Assembly (NCBI RefSeq): GCF_019655055.1
Contig: NZ_BPFA01000027.1
Coordinates: 1 to 64,000 of the forward strand
Length of the DNA stretch: 64,000 bases
From: Shewanella sp. MBTL60-112-B2
Lineage (GTDB): Bacteria > Pseudomonadota > Gammaproteobacteria > Enterobacterales > Shewanellaceae
Direction: 5' to 3'
In this document: one piece after another, positions 18,453 through 28,107 of the stretch
Position numbering within the stretch: the first letter of the stretch is position 1
How the letters are laid out: every line of letters starts with the position of its first letter
Made by a program: the position numbers and the translations under genes
Notes under the pieces: model-generated
The model's database searches: none
The model's input: the letters and a program-made list of their open reading frames with translations, nothing else
Told to the model about the DNA's origin: nothing

Positions 18453-20504
18453 ATGAGATCTTTAACCACGCCAAAAGCCAGCTTTAAGGTGCTACCTTAT
18501 TTTAAGGCCATTATTGGTTTCGCATTAATCGTTGGCATGACTCAGCATTCATATGCCGCGAATCGACTCATTGATGTCAAATATCATGCTGTAGTGGATC
18601 ATCAGCTCGAACTACAGTTGATTTTTGAGAAAGATATTAAAGAGCCAGAAATCGATTTAAATGCCTCTCCTGCACAGATAATTCTAGGTTTTGATGACAG
18701 TATTTCAGCACTAGAAAAGCAAACTCTACCGATTAAAACCGTTGGTGTCGAAACGGTAAGTACGGTACCCAATGGCAAAAATTTACAGGTTTTTGTTGGC
18801 TTAAATAAGGTGAAACCCTATCAAGGTAAAGTGGTGGGTAATACCTATCGTTTAACCATTAATGACGAGGTGGCCAGTCAGGGAACCACAGGCGAAAACC
18901 CTTTTGTTAATAGCATTGAGAATATTGATTTTCGCCGCACTGCAGACGGTGGTGGCGAGTTACTTGTAAAGCTTAATAACGGCTCCGTGGCTGCTAACGT
19001 TGAGCAGGTAGGTGCTAAGTTAGAATTAAAACTTTATAACACAGATATTAATAGTGACTTCCTATACGTGATGGATGTCTATGATTTTGCGACACCCGTT
19101 AAGAGTTTTGAAACTTTCAAAGATGATTTAACAGCACGTTTTCTTATCGATATCGATGGTAACTACGAATATAACTACAAACAAGAGGGGAGTTTATTCA
19201 AGTTAACCATGACGAAAACCGAGCGTATGAATATCGTTAAGGAAGATAAGAAATATGATGGGCGTTCACTGTCATTAAACTTCCAAAATATTTCGGTTAG
19301 AACCGTGCTGCAGATTATTGCCGATTACAATAACTTCAATTTGGTAACCAGTGATACGGTTGAAGGGGATATCACGTTAAGGCTTGATGATGTGCCATGG
19401 GATCAGGCATTAGATCTTATTCTTCAAGCAAAAGGTCTAGATAAGCGTATCGAAGGTAACATATTGATGGTTGCCCCTATCGAAGAGATCGCTATTCGTG
19501 AAAGCCAAGAGCTGAAGAATATGCAGGAAGTGAAGGAGCTAGCTCCACTTTACTCTGAATATTTACAGATTAATTACGCTAAAGCCGTTGATATTGCAGG
19601 CTTGCTAAAGGGTGAAGACTCTAGCCTGTTAACCAGTCGTGGTAGTGTTGCAGTCGATGAACGTACCAATACTCTGCTAGTTAAAGATACCGAAGAAACA
19701 TTAGAAAATATTCATCGCCTAATTGAAGTGCTAGACATTCCAATTAAACAGGTGTTGATTGAAGCCAGAATGGTGACAGTAAAGGATGATGTTTCAGAAG
19801 ATCTAGGTGTGCGTTGGGGCGTTACCGATCAGCAAGGAAACAAAGGCACTTCAGGCAGTTTGGAAGGTGCTGGAGACATTGCAAATGGTACAGTTCCAAG
19901 CTTAGATGATCGTTTAAACGTCAATCTACCAGCCGCAGTGGCTAACCCTACAAGTATTGCATTTCATGTAGCCAAACTTGCCGATGGTACCGTGCTAGAT
20001 CTTGAATTGAGCGCCTTAGAGCAAGAGAATAAGGGTGAAATTATCGCGAGTCCGCGTATCACTACCTCTAACCAGAAAGCAGCTTTCATCGAGCAAGGTG
20101 TAGAGATCCCTTATGTTGAAGCGAGCTCAAGTGGTGCAACAACGGTAACCTTTAAAAAGGCAGTGCTATCGCTACGTGTTACACCGCAAATCACACCAGA
20201 TAACCGGGTGATCTTAGATCTTGAAATTACTCAAGACTCGCAGGGTAAGACAGTTGATACACCGACAGGACAAGCCGTTTCAATCGATACTCAACGCATT
20301 GGCACTCAAGTGTTGGTGGATCACGGTGAGACAATTGTGTTGGGCGGCATCTACCAGCAACAACTTATCAGTCGAGTGAGTAAAGTACCTATTTTGGGCG
20401 ATATTCCATACCTAGGCTTTATGTTCAGAAGTACCTCTGACAAAAATGAGCGACAAGAGCTACTTATTTTTGTTACGCCTAAGATAGTTTCCGAAGCGCT
20501 ATAA
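18453..20504 (+). CDS. pilQ: type IV pilus secretin PilQ
   Basis: An outer-membrane secretin of about 683 residues through which the pilus exits. After a signal peptide ending around HSYA come AMIN-type beta domains, the STN/N0 domain (SLNFQNISVRTVLQIIADYN), an N1 domain and the secretin pore domain near the C-terminus with PQITPDNRVILDLEI and VPILGDIPYLGFMFR. I prefer the ATG at 18453, which has GAGGGA just upstream. An in-frame ATG at 18438 is possible but lacks a well-placed Shine-Dalgarno. Last gene of the pil operon. Confidence 0.95.
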   Translation: MRSLTTPKASFKVLPYFKAIIGFALIVGMTQHSYAANRLIDVKYHAVVDHQLELQLIFEKDIKEPEIDLNASPAQIILGFDDSISALEKQTLPIKTVGVETVSTVPNGKNLQVFVGLNKVKPYQGKVVGNTYRLTINDEVASQGTTGENPFVNSIENIDFRRTADGGGELLVKLNNGSVAANVEQVGAKLELKLYNTDINSDFLYVMDVYDFATPVKSFETFKDDLTARFLIDIDGNYEYNYKQEGSLFKLTMTKTERMNIVKEDKKYDGRSLSLNFQNISVRTVLQIIADYNNFNLVTSDTVEGDITLRLDDVPWDQALDLILQAKGLDKRIEGNILMVAPIEEIAIRESQELKNMQEVKELAPLYSEYLQINYAKAVDIAGLLKGEDSSLLTSRGSVAVDERTNTLLVKDTEETLENIHRLIEVLDIPIKQVLIEARMVTVKDDVSEDLGVRWGVTDQQGNKGTSGSLEGAGDIANGTVPSLDDRLNVNLPAAVANPTSIAFHVAKLADGTVLDLELSALEQENKGEIIASPRITTSNQKAAFIEQGVEIPYVEASSSGATTVTFKKAVLSLRVTPQITPDNRVILDLEITQDSQGKTVDTPTGQAVSIDTQRIGTQVLVDHGETIVLGGIYQQQLISRVSKVPILGDIPYLGFMFRSTSDKNERQELLIFVTPKIVSEAL

Positions 20505-20519
20505 ATTATTTAGGCATCC

Positions 20520-20544
20520 AAAGCCAGCGAAATCCGCTGGCTTT
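20520..20544 (+). terminator. hairpin after pilQ
   Basis: A perfect 10-bp stem AAAGCCAGCG/CGCTGGCTTT with a 5-base loop lies 15 bases after pilQ. The U run is poor, so it may be a weak terminator or a 3'-end stabiliser before aroK. Confidence 0.5.
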
Positions 20545-20718
20545 GTCAGTTTGGTTGATACATTTTTGATAGAAATGCATTCCCCGCTTGCCATAGATGG
20601 CACTTAGCTGAGATAATCTGCGGTCAAGTCTCAATAGAGCAAGGTAAGATTAAAGGTCAACTCCGTTAATTTGAGTTGACGTTGGCAAACTTAAATAAGA
20701 TTCAGACGTATAAATCAA

Positions 20719-21234
20719 ATGGCCGAGAAACGTAATATTTTCCTAGTAGGCCCTATGGGGGCTGGTAAAAGCACTATAGGCCGTCATCTGGCACAGATGC
20801 TGCACTTAGAGTTCCACGATTCAGATCAAGAAATTGAAAGCCGCACAGGTGCTGATATCGCTTGGGTTTTTGATGTTGAAGGTGAAGAGGGTTTCCGCAA
20901 TCGTGAAACACAGGTTGTCGCTGATCTAACCGAAAAACAAGGCATTGTCCTAGCAACTGGCGGTGGTTCAATTCAAAGCAAAGAGATCCGTAATAATCTT
21001 TCTGCACGCGGCATCGTTGTTTACCTAGAAACCACTATCGATAAGCAAGTTGCACGTACGCAAAGAGATAAGCGTCGTCCACTGCTTCAGGTTGATGATC
21101 CAAGAGAAGTGCTAGAGAGTCTAGCCGAGGTGCGCAATCCTCTTTATGAAGAGATTGCCGACGTCATCGTTAAGACTGACGAGCAAAGTGCCAAAGTTGT
21201 AGCAAATCAAATTATCGAACAGTTAGGTTTTTAA
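20719..21234 (+). CDS. aroK: shikimate kinase
   Basis: A 171-residue P-loop kinase that phosphorylates shikimate in aromatic amino acid synthesis. The Walker A motif GPMGAGKSTIG lies at residues 11-21, with the shikimate-binding DSDQEIE and FRNRE and the GGG of ATGGGS. It is followed by aroB after 3 bases. Confidence 0.96.
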   Translation: MAEKRNIFLVGPMGAGKSTIGRHLAQMLHLEFHDSDQEIESRTGADIAWVFDVEGEEGFRNRETQVVADLTEKQGIVLATGGGSIQSKEIRNNLSARGIVVYLETTIDKQVARTQRDKRRPLLQVDDPREVLESLAEVRNPLYEEIADVIVKTDEQSAKVVANQIIEQLGF

Positions 21235-21237
21235 GAT

Positions 21238-22317
21238 ATGACTAAACAAGTTCTGGTTGAGCTCGGAGAGCGTAGTTACCCAATTGAAATTGGCCAGAAT
21301 TTGTTTAGTAGTAGCGAGCCATTGGCTCGCTATCTTCAAAATAAAAACATTCTAATCGTCACCAACGAAACGATAGCGCCTCTTTACCTCGAAAAGGTAA
21401 AAGCTATGCTGTCGGATTTCGCGTGCGTTAATCCCGTCATACTTCCCGACGGCGAGCAGTTTAAAACTCTCGAACAGATGAATACTATATTCACTTCATT
21501 GCTGGAGCAAAACCTAGGTAGAGATACGGTTTTAATTGCTCTAGGTGGTGGTGTGATTGGCGACATGACAGGCTTTGCTGCTGCAAGCTATCAGCGAGGT
21601 GTGGATTTTATTCAGATCCCAACAACCTTGCTATCGCAAGTCGACTCTTCTGTTGGTGGTAAAACCGCAGTTAATCATCCATTAGGTAAAAATATGATAG
21701 GTGCCTTCTATCAGCCTAAGTGTGTATTAATTGACACCCATTGCCTAAGCACTTTACCTAAGCGTGAATTTGCTGCGGGAATGGCTGAGGTGATCAAGTA
21801 CGGCGTTATTTGGGATCTGGAGTTTTTTGAGTGGCTTGAAAACAACGTGGAAACGTTGAAGTCATTAGATACTCAAGCGCTTGAATACGCAATTAGCCGT
21901 TGCTGTGAAATTAAGGCAGAAGTCGTAGAGAAGGATGAAACCGAACAAGCCGTTCGAGCTTTACTCAATCTAGGACATACCTTTGGTCACGCTATCGAAG
22001 CCGAAATGGGCTACGGCGTTTGGCTACATGGTGAGGCCGTCTCTGCTGGCACAGTACTTGCTGCAATAACTTCAAATAAGCTTGGGTTAGTTGATGAGTC
22101 AATTGTTTGTCGTATAACAGCGTTATTAGCGGCATTTGATCTGCCTACAAAGGCTCCCGAGACAATGAATTTTGATCAATTCATTAAGCATATGCGCCGA
22201 GACAAGAAGGTGCTCAAAGGTCAGTTACGACTTATTTTACCTGAAGGCATAGGCCAAGCAGGGATCTACAGTGACGTTACCGATGAGCTACTGGAAGAGG
22301 TTATCAGCTGCGCATAA
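21238..22317 (+). CDS. aroB: 3-dehydroquinate synthase
   Basis: A 359-residue NAD- and metal-dependent enzyme that makes 3-dehydroquinate from DAHP. It has the nucleotide-binding GGGVIGDMTGFAA, PTTLLSQVDSSVGGKT, and the metal-ligand region NLGHTFGHAIE. It belongs to the conserved aroK-aroB-damX-dam string. Confidence 0.97.
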   Translation: MTKQVLVELGERSYPIEIGQNLFSSSEPLARYLQNKNILIVTNETIAPLYLEKVKAMLSDFACVNPVILPDGEQFKTLEQMNTIFTSLLEQNLGRDTVLIALGGGVIGDMTGFAAASYQRGVDFIQIPTTLLSQVDSSVGGKTAVNHPLGKNMIGAFYQPKCVLIDTHCLSTLPKREFAAGMAEVIKYGVIWDLEFFEWLENNVETLKSLDTQALEYAISRCCEIKAEVVEKDETEQAVRALLNLGHTFGHAIEAEMGYGVWLHGEAVSAGTVLAAITSNKLGLVDESIVCRITALLAAFDLPTKAPETMNFDQFIKHMRRDKKVLKGQLRLILPEGIGQAGIYSDVTDELLEEVISCA

Positions 22318-22480
22318 ATTATGTGGCAGGTGATAGGTGAACGCTAAACTCAGCATTACAAAGCAAGTCTTTAAATTCTCTTTGCACGCTATGACCTGTA
22401 CAGGCCATAGTCACGGCTCTTTATCGCTTAAAATTAATGCTATCTCCTCATGGCCGCAGTTGAATTGGGGTCGGAACTAA

Positions 22481-23971
22481 ATGTCGATTTTAGCTGGTTC
22501 CACTTTATTACCTAGCCAAGATGAATTACTGCATCGTCTATTGCATTTGAGCTTATACGGCGATCAATTGATGGTATTGACGGGTGAGGATGGTGCGGGT
22601 AAAACTACGCTGGCCACAGCACTAGTCAATGAGTTGGATAACCATAGTTCGGCCTTAGTTATTTGCCCCAAACACTGTGATAGTGCTGAAATCAGACGCA
22701 AAATACTTATTCAGTTATTAAGTGATCCAGTGTTTGATGATGAGATTCCATTACCTGAATGCTTGCTAAGTGTTTTAGGCTCTTTGCCTGCTGTAAGCTG
22801 TATCGTGTTAGATGATGCACACCTATTACCTCTAGAAGTTTGGGCTGAGTGCATAGTGCTTAGTCAAATGACTTTACCTGGCAAGGTGATTAAGATCTTA
22901 ATGACATCACCGAGTGAGTTTTTAAATAATGTGCTCACTCAGCTTCCTGACTCACTCTTAGAGCAAGTGCTTGCCATTAATATCGAACCCTTAGAGCAAG
23001 CTGAACGAGAAGGTCTGTACTACACGCTTTTAAGTCGTAGTGAGCAGCAACCATTTACTCCAAGAGATATCGTTAAAAACCGTTTAGAGCAACACCAAGG
23101 CACACCTAAAGAAGTGGTTAACCTGCTTGAGCTTGCCCTTAATGGCGAGCAAGAGCTGCCGCCGAAAAAGTCTAAACTAACAGTGCTTATTGCCACCTCA
23201 ATATTAAGCATAACCGCTTTGCTAGCAGCTTGGGGGCTGAGTGATAACAATGATGCCACTAATATTGCCGGAGCTAATAAGATCGAATTTGCTCTAGAAA
23301 CAAACGAGCAGGTTGCGATGGATAATGCGTTTCTGCTTGAGTATGCTGAACGTGTGCTTGAGGGCTATTTGCCAATATCTCACTCCAGTGAAAATCGATT
23401 AGTGAGTCACAATGAGCGTACAGCGAATGATCCAGAGTCTGTGGTTAAGGTTACGCCCATAGATGAGTCGATAGAATCTTCAAGTGTTGCTTTTAGCACG
23501 GCAGTGGTTACTACCTATCGAGTCGAGCAAGCTCCTACCTTTGATGCTATTGAACAACCAGTTAAACCGACAAGATCGCAGTTTTCCGAACAGCAAGTTG
23601 AATCGATTGATAAGCCGAGTGCTAACGGCTCTGAAGATATTGTGCCTGCAGAGCGAGTGGACTCAATGGATCTACAAGCTCAAAATGTTATGCCAGTAAA
23701 GGGTTATACATTGCAATTGGCTAGTGTAAAGCGCTTAGATTCGCTGCATAACACCCTCAAAAGGCTAAAAGGTATCCCTCAAGTGAAAGTGGCGCGCTAT
23801 AAACAGCGTTGGGTCGTGTTACTCGGTGAGTTTGGTAGTCGAAAAATTGCACAGCAACAGTCAGCATTATTGATAGCGGAAAACGGGATTTCAGAACCTT
23901 GGATCCGTGCGTGGCAAAATCTTAGTGAATATGAGCTGCAAGATGTACTTCCAACTCGTGAAATTCAATAA
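22481..23971 (+). CDS. damX: DamX-like cell-division protein (AAA plus SPOR domain)
   Basis: A 496-residue protein. An N-terminal AAA-type ATPase domain has Walker A GEDGAGKTTLA near residue 34 and a Walker B-like CIVLDDAHLL. A single membrane helix (about 230-247) precedes a poorly conserved acidic linker. The C-terminal SPOR domain (about 410-490, GYTLQLASVKRLDSL) binds denuded septal peptidoglycan. This matches DamX in position between aroB and dam and in domain order. The linker has no recognisable function. Confidence 0.9.
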   Translation: MSILAGSTLLPSQDELLHRLLHLSLYGDQLMVLTGEDGAGKTTLATALVNELDNHSSALVICPKHCDSAEIRRKILIQLLSDPVFDDEIPLPECLLSVLGSLPAVSCIVLDDAHLLPLEVWAECIVLSQMTLPGKVIKILMTSPSEFLNNVLTQLPDSLLEQVLAINIEPLEQAEREGLYYTLLSRSEQQPFTPRDIVKNRLEQHQGTPKEVVNLLELALNGEQELPPKKSKLTVLIATSILSITALLAAWGLSDNNDATNIAGANKIEFALETNEQVAMDNAFLLEYAERVLEGYLPISHSSENRLVSHNERTANDPESVVKVTPIDESIESSSVAFSTAVVTTYRVEQAPTFDAIEQPVKPTRSQFSEQQVESIDKPSANGSEDIVPAERVDSMDLQAQNVMPVKGYTLQLASVKRLDSLHNTLKRLKGIPQVKVARYKQRWVVLLGEFGSRKIAQQQSALLIAENGISEPWIRAWQNLSEYELQDVLPTREIQ

Positions 23972-24025
23972 TAAACAGAGTACAATCATCAGCTCTCTTT
24001 TTTTCACAGTGTTCAATCAATTTAA

Positions 24026-24865
24026 ATGATTAAAAAACAAAGAGCCTTTCTAAAATGGGCAGGCGGAAAATTTAAACTGATTGAAGCCTTGGCTGATCAT
24101 TTGCCTGAAGGTGATCGCCTAGTCGAGCCTTTTGTCGGTGCTGGTTCGGTATTTCTCAATACTAATTACAGCCAATACCTTTTGTGCGATATTAATCATG
24201 ACCTGATTAATTTGTACAAGATCGTGCAAAAAGAGCCCGATAGATATATCGAAGCAGCGAAGACGCTTTTCGTTCCAGAGATGAATGATAAAGAGGCTTA
24301 CTACAAAATCCGTACAGCCTTTAATGCGACTCAAGACCCCTTTACGCGCTCAGTCTATTTCCTTTATATGAATCGTCACGGCTTTAATGGCCTATGTCGT
24401 TATAACCGTAAAGGTGGCTTTAATGTGCCATTTGGCTCATATAAAAAACCATACTTCCCTGAAAAAGAGATCCGTGCGTTTTCGCTAAAGGCACAAAATG
24501 CTGAGTTTCATTGTATCGGTTATGAACAGGCAATCGATATGACTCAATCTGGCGATGTGGTTTATTGCGATCCGCCTTATGCACCTCTGTCTTCGACTGC
24601 TAGCTTTACAACTTATGTGGGCAGTGGTTTCTCGCTAGACGATCAGGCGTTGCTTGCTAGGCAGGCGCGTCATACAGCAATAGAAAGAGGTATTCCCGTA
24701 CTGATCAGTAACCATGATATTCCGTTAACGCGTGAGTTATACCATGGTGCACGTTTTGGAACGATTCAGGTTCAACGTAACATTAGTCAGAAGGGAAGTA
24801 GTCGTAAGAAGGTTGATGAATTGATGGCCTTGTACGATGACTCGTACCATAGTGAGAATGACTAA
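24026..24865 (+). CDS. dam: DNA adenine methylase (GATC)
   Basis: A 279-residue alpha-group N6-adenine methyltransferase. Motif I-type WAGGKFKL lies at residues 11-18 and the catalytic DPPY at 182-185. The RHGFNGLCRYN segment is typical of Dam. It methylates GATC for mismatch repair strand choice and replication control. The presence of dam, and of diaA elsewhere in the window, points to an E. coli-like initiation control system. Confidence 0.96.
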   Translation: MIKKQRAFLKWAGGKFKLIEALADHLPEGDRLVEPFVGAGSVFLNTNYSQYLLCDINHDLINLYKIVQKEPDRYIEAAKTLFVPEMNDKEAYYKIRTAFNATQDPFTRSVYFLYMNRHGFNGLCRYNRKGGFNVPFGSYKKPYFPEKEIRAFSLKAQNAEFHCIGYEQAIDMTQSGDVVYCDPPYAPLSSTASFTTYVGSGFSLDDQALLARQARHTAIERGIPVLISNHDIPLTRELYHGARFGTIQVQRNISQKGSSRKKVDELMALYDDSYHSEND

Positions 24866-24896
24866 CCCACCCTGTTAGCTTTTTTTTGCTTAGCGT

Positions 24897-25082
24897 TTAT
24901 GCGAGTACTTGCTTAACGATAAGCAATAGCCCAGCCACAAACACAATCGCCAGCACTATACCCATGACAATAAAGGGTAACGGTGAAGATGCTTGGAAGT
25001 CTCTAAGGCGATTTTGTTCTGTTTGCACACCAAAAAATGCCGCGATTGTACTTGAGAAAAGTTGCCAGAGCTGGCGCAGCAT
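24897..25082 (-). CDS. DUF2970 small membrane protein
   Basis: A 61-residue protein with an amphipathic start, the family-like AAFFGVQTEQNRLRDF segment and one membrane helix at about 35-57. It fits the DUF2970 family of small proteobacterial membrane proteins with no known function. It sits after the 112-residue exported protein gene on the same strand and converges with dam. Confidence 0.78.
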   Translation of the reverse strand: MLRQLWQLFSSTIAAFFGVQTEQNRLRDFQASSPLPFIVMGIVLAIVFVAGLLLIVKQVLA

Positions 25083-25090
25083 ATCAGTGA

Positions 25091-25429
25091 TTACTTGCCG
25101 TTAAGCGGAGAACTTTTGCTTATAGGCGCACTTTCGTGACCGTATAACAACTCAAATAGATCGATGAAGTGTAATTGATTGGTTTGGCTCTTACCTGTTA
25201 ACCAACTTTTCCAACTTAGATCATCAGACTGACTCGCGCAGCGATTATTTGGATGGCTCGCAGGTAAGCTAGGGTTATACTGGCTGGTGGCACTATCACA
25301 GGCGCAAGCATTGTTAGATGCTGTTTCTACAGAAGTAGACGATAACGCAAGTGTGCCAATTGCAGAGCTCGCAAGCGCAAGAATCACAGCAGATTTTAGC
25401 ATTGCTGTATTCTGGATAAGTCCTTTCAT
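25091..25429 (-). CDS. small exported protein of unknown function
   Basis: A 112-residue protein with a hydrophobic N-terminal segment (about 10-30, a likely signal peptide) and a mature part with three Cys, two of them in a CACDS motif. I do not recognise a family. The ATG at 25429 has a strong AGGAGG four bases upstream, which argues that it is translated; the GTG at 25432 would sit too close. It ends 8 bases before the DUF2970 gene and is probably co-transcribed with it. Confidence 0.7.
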   Translation of the reverse strand: MKGLIQNTAMLKSAVILALASSAIGTLALSSTSVETASNNACACDSATSQYNPSLPASHPNNRCASQSDDLSWKSWLTGKSQTNQLHFIDLFELLYGHESAPISKSSPLNGK

Positions 25430-25630
25430 CACGCCTCCTTTATTAACTCGGTCGAAACATTATAGCAAAGTCGGCTATATTTTAAACATTTTTTACCCAT
25501 AAATTCTATTTCACTGTTTAAGTGAATTATTTTATCTGTGCAATTTATATTAAATGGGCGCTCAAGTCTGGAGGGCTATGGCTGCAGCAGGTAGAATAGC
25601 ATATTTCTTAAACATTCAGGTGAGTTCGAT

Positions 25631-26305
25631 ATGCGTCCATTTTTGATTGCTCCTTCTATTTTATCTGCCGATTTTGCTCGTTTAGGTGAAGACGTCGATG
25701 CGGTATTAAACGCAGGGGCTGATGTAGTTCATTTTGATGTCATGGATAATCACTATGTGCCAAATTTAACAATTGGCCCTATGGTGTGTCAGGCGCTACG
25801 CAACTACGGTGTCACAGCCGATATCGACGTGCACCTAATGGTGAAGCCAGTCGACCGTATCATTCCTGATTTTGCAGAGGCTGGTGCATCGATTATTACA
25901 TTCCACCCAGAAGCTTCTGAGCACGTGGACCGCACGCTACAGTTAATCAAAGAGTCTGGCTGTAAAGCAGGCCTAGTATTTAACCCTGCAACGCCACTGC
26001 ATTACCTAGACCATGTAATGGATAAGCTCGACGTGATTTTGCTGATGTCTGTTAACCCAGGCTTTGGTGGCCAATCATTTATTCCGACTACTTTGGATAA
26101 ATTGCGTCAAGTGCGTAAATTGATTGATGACAGCGGTTACGACATTCGTTTGCAAGTTGATGGCGGCGTAAAAGTCGATAATATTGCCGAAATCGCTGCT
26201 GCGGGTGCGGATATGTTTGTAGCGGGTTCAGCTATCTTCAATAAGCCTGATTACAAGGCGGTAATCGACGAGATGCGTGCAGAACTTGCCAGCGTTGAGG
26301 CGTAA
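25631..26305 (+). CDS. rpe: ribulose-phosphate 3-epimerase
   Basis: A 224-residue TIM-barrel enzyme interconverting ribulose 5-phosphate and xylulose 5-phosphate. Metal and catalytic motifs are HFDVMDNHYVPNLTIG, DVHLMV, MSVNPGFGGQSF and VDGGV. It lies 3 bases upstream of gph, in the classic dam-rpe-gph-trpS order. Confidence 0.97.
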   Translation: MRPFLIAPSILSADFARLGEDVDAVLNAGADVVHFDVMDNHYVPNLTIGPMVCQALRNYGVTADIDVHLMVKPVDRIIPDFAEAGASIITFHPEASEHVDRTLQLIKESGCKAGLVFNPATPLHYLDHVMDKLDVILLMSVNPGFGGQSFIPTTLDKLRQVRKLIDDSGYDIRLQVDGGVKVDNIAEIAAAGADMFVAGSAIFNKPDYKAVIDEMRAELASVEA

Positions 26306-26308
26306 TTA

Positions 26309-27007
26309 ATGAAGCCTTTTAGTCAAATTAACACAGTAGCATTTGACTTAGACGGAACGCTAATCGATAGCGTTCCGGATCTAGCTGTCGCCACGCGCGC
26401 GACCCTAGAAGAGCTAAACCTTCCACTTTGCAGCGATGAACAGGTGCGAAGCTGGGTGGGTAATGGCGCTAAGATGCTAATGCGTAGAGCGCTATCTTTT
26501 GCGCTTGATACTCAAGTGAGTGAAGAAAAGCTGCAAAACACTATGCCGCGATTTATGCATTTTTATAAGCTGAATCTGCAACTGCACAGTGTGTTATATG
26601 TAGGTGTAGAATCGGTATTATCCCAGCTGCAACAAGCGGGTTATCGTATGGCGATTGTTACAAACAAGCCTTATGAATTTACCATTCCACTGCTTGAAGC
26701 ATTTAATATTGCTGGTTACTTTGACATGGTGCTTGGTGGTGACTCATTAGCAAAAATGAAACCCGACCCATTGCCACTGCAGCATATTTTGCATGAGTGG
26801 CAGTTAGGATCTGAGCAGTTGTTGATGGTGGGTGACTCAAAGAACGACATATTAGCCGCAAAAGCGGCTAAGGTTGCCTCTGTGGGCTTGACCTATGGCT
26901 ACAACTACGGTGAAGATATCGGGCTAAGCGGCCCAGATGCCGTATGTGAACAATTTAGTGAAATAACCGCGCTACTTAATCTGCGCGATAAAGCAACGGA
27001 GCAATAA
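26309..27007 (+). CDS. gph: phosphoglycolate phosphatase
   Basis: A 232-residue HAD phosphatase. Motif I is FDLDGTLIDS at residues 12-21, motif II is IVTNKP and the last motif is MVGDSKNDI. It removes 2-phosphoglycolate formed during DNA repair. It lies between rpe and trpS, both within 6 bases. Confidence 0.94.
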   Translation: MKPFSQINTVAFDLDGTLIDSVPDLAVATRATLEELNLPLCSDEQVRSWVGNGAKMLMRRALSFALDTQVSEEKLQNTMPRFMHFYKLNLQLHSVLYVGVESVLSQLQQAGYRMAIVTNKPYEFTIPLLEAFNIAGYFDMVLGGDSLAKMKPDPLPLQHILHEWQLGSEQLLMVGDSKNDILAAKAAKVASVGLTYGYNYGEDIGLSGPDAVCEQFSEITALLNLRDKATEQ

Positions 27008-27012
27008 ACAAA

Positions 27013-28023
27013 ATGACGACCCCCCTAACGAAACCAGTAGTTCTAAGCGGAGCGCAGCCATCGGGCGAGCTAACCATCGGCAACTATATGGGCGCGTTAC
27101 GTCAGTGGGTTGCAATGCAAGATAGTCATGATTGCCTTTATTGCGTCGTTGACCTGCATGCGATTACTGTCAGACAAGATCCAGTTAAATTACGTGAGGC
27201 GTGTTTAGATACGTTAGCACTGTATTTAGCTTGTGGCGTCGATCCTAAAAAGAGCACGGTATTTATCCAGTCTCAGGTGCCACAGCACACTCAGCTAGGC
27301 TGGGCGTTAAACTGTTACACCCAGATGGGTGAACTAAACCGCATGACGCAGTTTAAAGACAAGTCTCAGAAGCACGCTAACAATATCAACGTCGGTCTAT
27401 TTGGTTACCCAGTATTGATGGCTGCAGATATTTTGCTTTACCAAGCTAACGAGATCCCAGTTGGTCAAGATCAGAAGCAACACTTAGAGTTGACTCGTGA
27501 TATCGCGACTCGCTTTAACAATGCTTATGGTGAAACTTTTGTGATCCCTGAGCCATTCATCCCAGAGCATGGTGCTAAGGTGATGTCACTGCAAGATCCG
27601 TTAAAGAAGATGTCTAAGTCTGACGATAACCGTAATAACGTTATTGGTCTGCTTGAAGATCCTAAAGCGATCATGAAGAAGATCAAGAAAGCGATGACTG
27701 ATGGCCAAGAGCCGCCAGTAGTGCGCTTCGACGTTGCTGAAAAGCCTGGTGTATCAAACCTACTGAGTCTAATGTCTGGTTGTACTGGCCAATCGATTGC
27801 CAGCCTTGAAGCTGAGTTCGAAGGCAAAATGTATGGTCACTTAAAAGTGGCAACAGGCGAAGCGGTTGTTGGGATGCTAGAGCCATTGCAGCAACGCTTT
27901 AAAGAGTACCGTGCGGACCACGCATTCTTGAATCAAGTGATGAAAGATGGCGCTGAAAAAGCACAGGCACGCGCTGAAGTGACCATTAAGAGTGTATACG
28001 AGAAGATCGGTCTTATCGTTTAA
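27013..28023 (+). CDS. trpS: tryptophanyl-tRNA synthetase
   Basis: A 336-residue class I aminoacyl-tRNA synthetase. The HIGH-equivalent is PSGELTIGNYMG near residues 16-27 and the KMSKS loop is KKMSKSDDN near 200. Full length. It ends the long operon and is followed by a strong terminator. Confidence 0.97.
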   Translation: MTTPLTKPVVLSGAQPSGELTIGNYMGALRQWVAMQDSHDCLYCVVDLHAITVRQDPVKLREACLDTLALYLACGVDPKKSTVFIQSQVPQHTQLGWALNCYTQMGELNRMTQFKDKSQKHANNINVGLFGYPVLMAADILLYQANEIPVGQDQKQHLELTRDIATRFNNAYGETFVIPEPFIPEHGAKVMSLQDPLKKMSKSDDNRNNVIGLLEDPKAIMKKIKKAMTDGQEPPVVRFDVAEKPGVSNLLSLMSGCTGQSIASLEAEFEGKMYGHLKVATGEAVVGMLEPLQQRFKEYRADHAFLNQVMKDGAEKAQARAEVTIKSVYEKIGLIV

Positions 28024-28037
28024 GATTAAATATTTGA

Positions 28038-28070
28038 CAAAAAAGCCAGTGATTATCACTGGCTTTTTTA
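28038..28070 (+). terminator. terminator after trpS
   Basis: A stem AGCCAGTGA/TCACTGGCT with a 3-base loop, preceded by A's and followed by six T's. Typical intrinsic terminator. Confidence 0.92.
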
Positions 28071-28107
28071 TTGGCTATAAAATATTAAATACAAAAAAAT
28101 CAGATGT

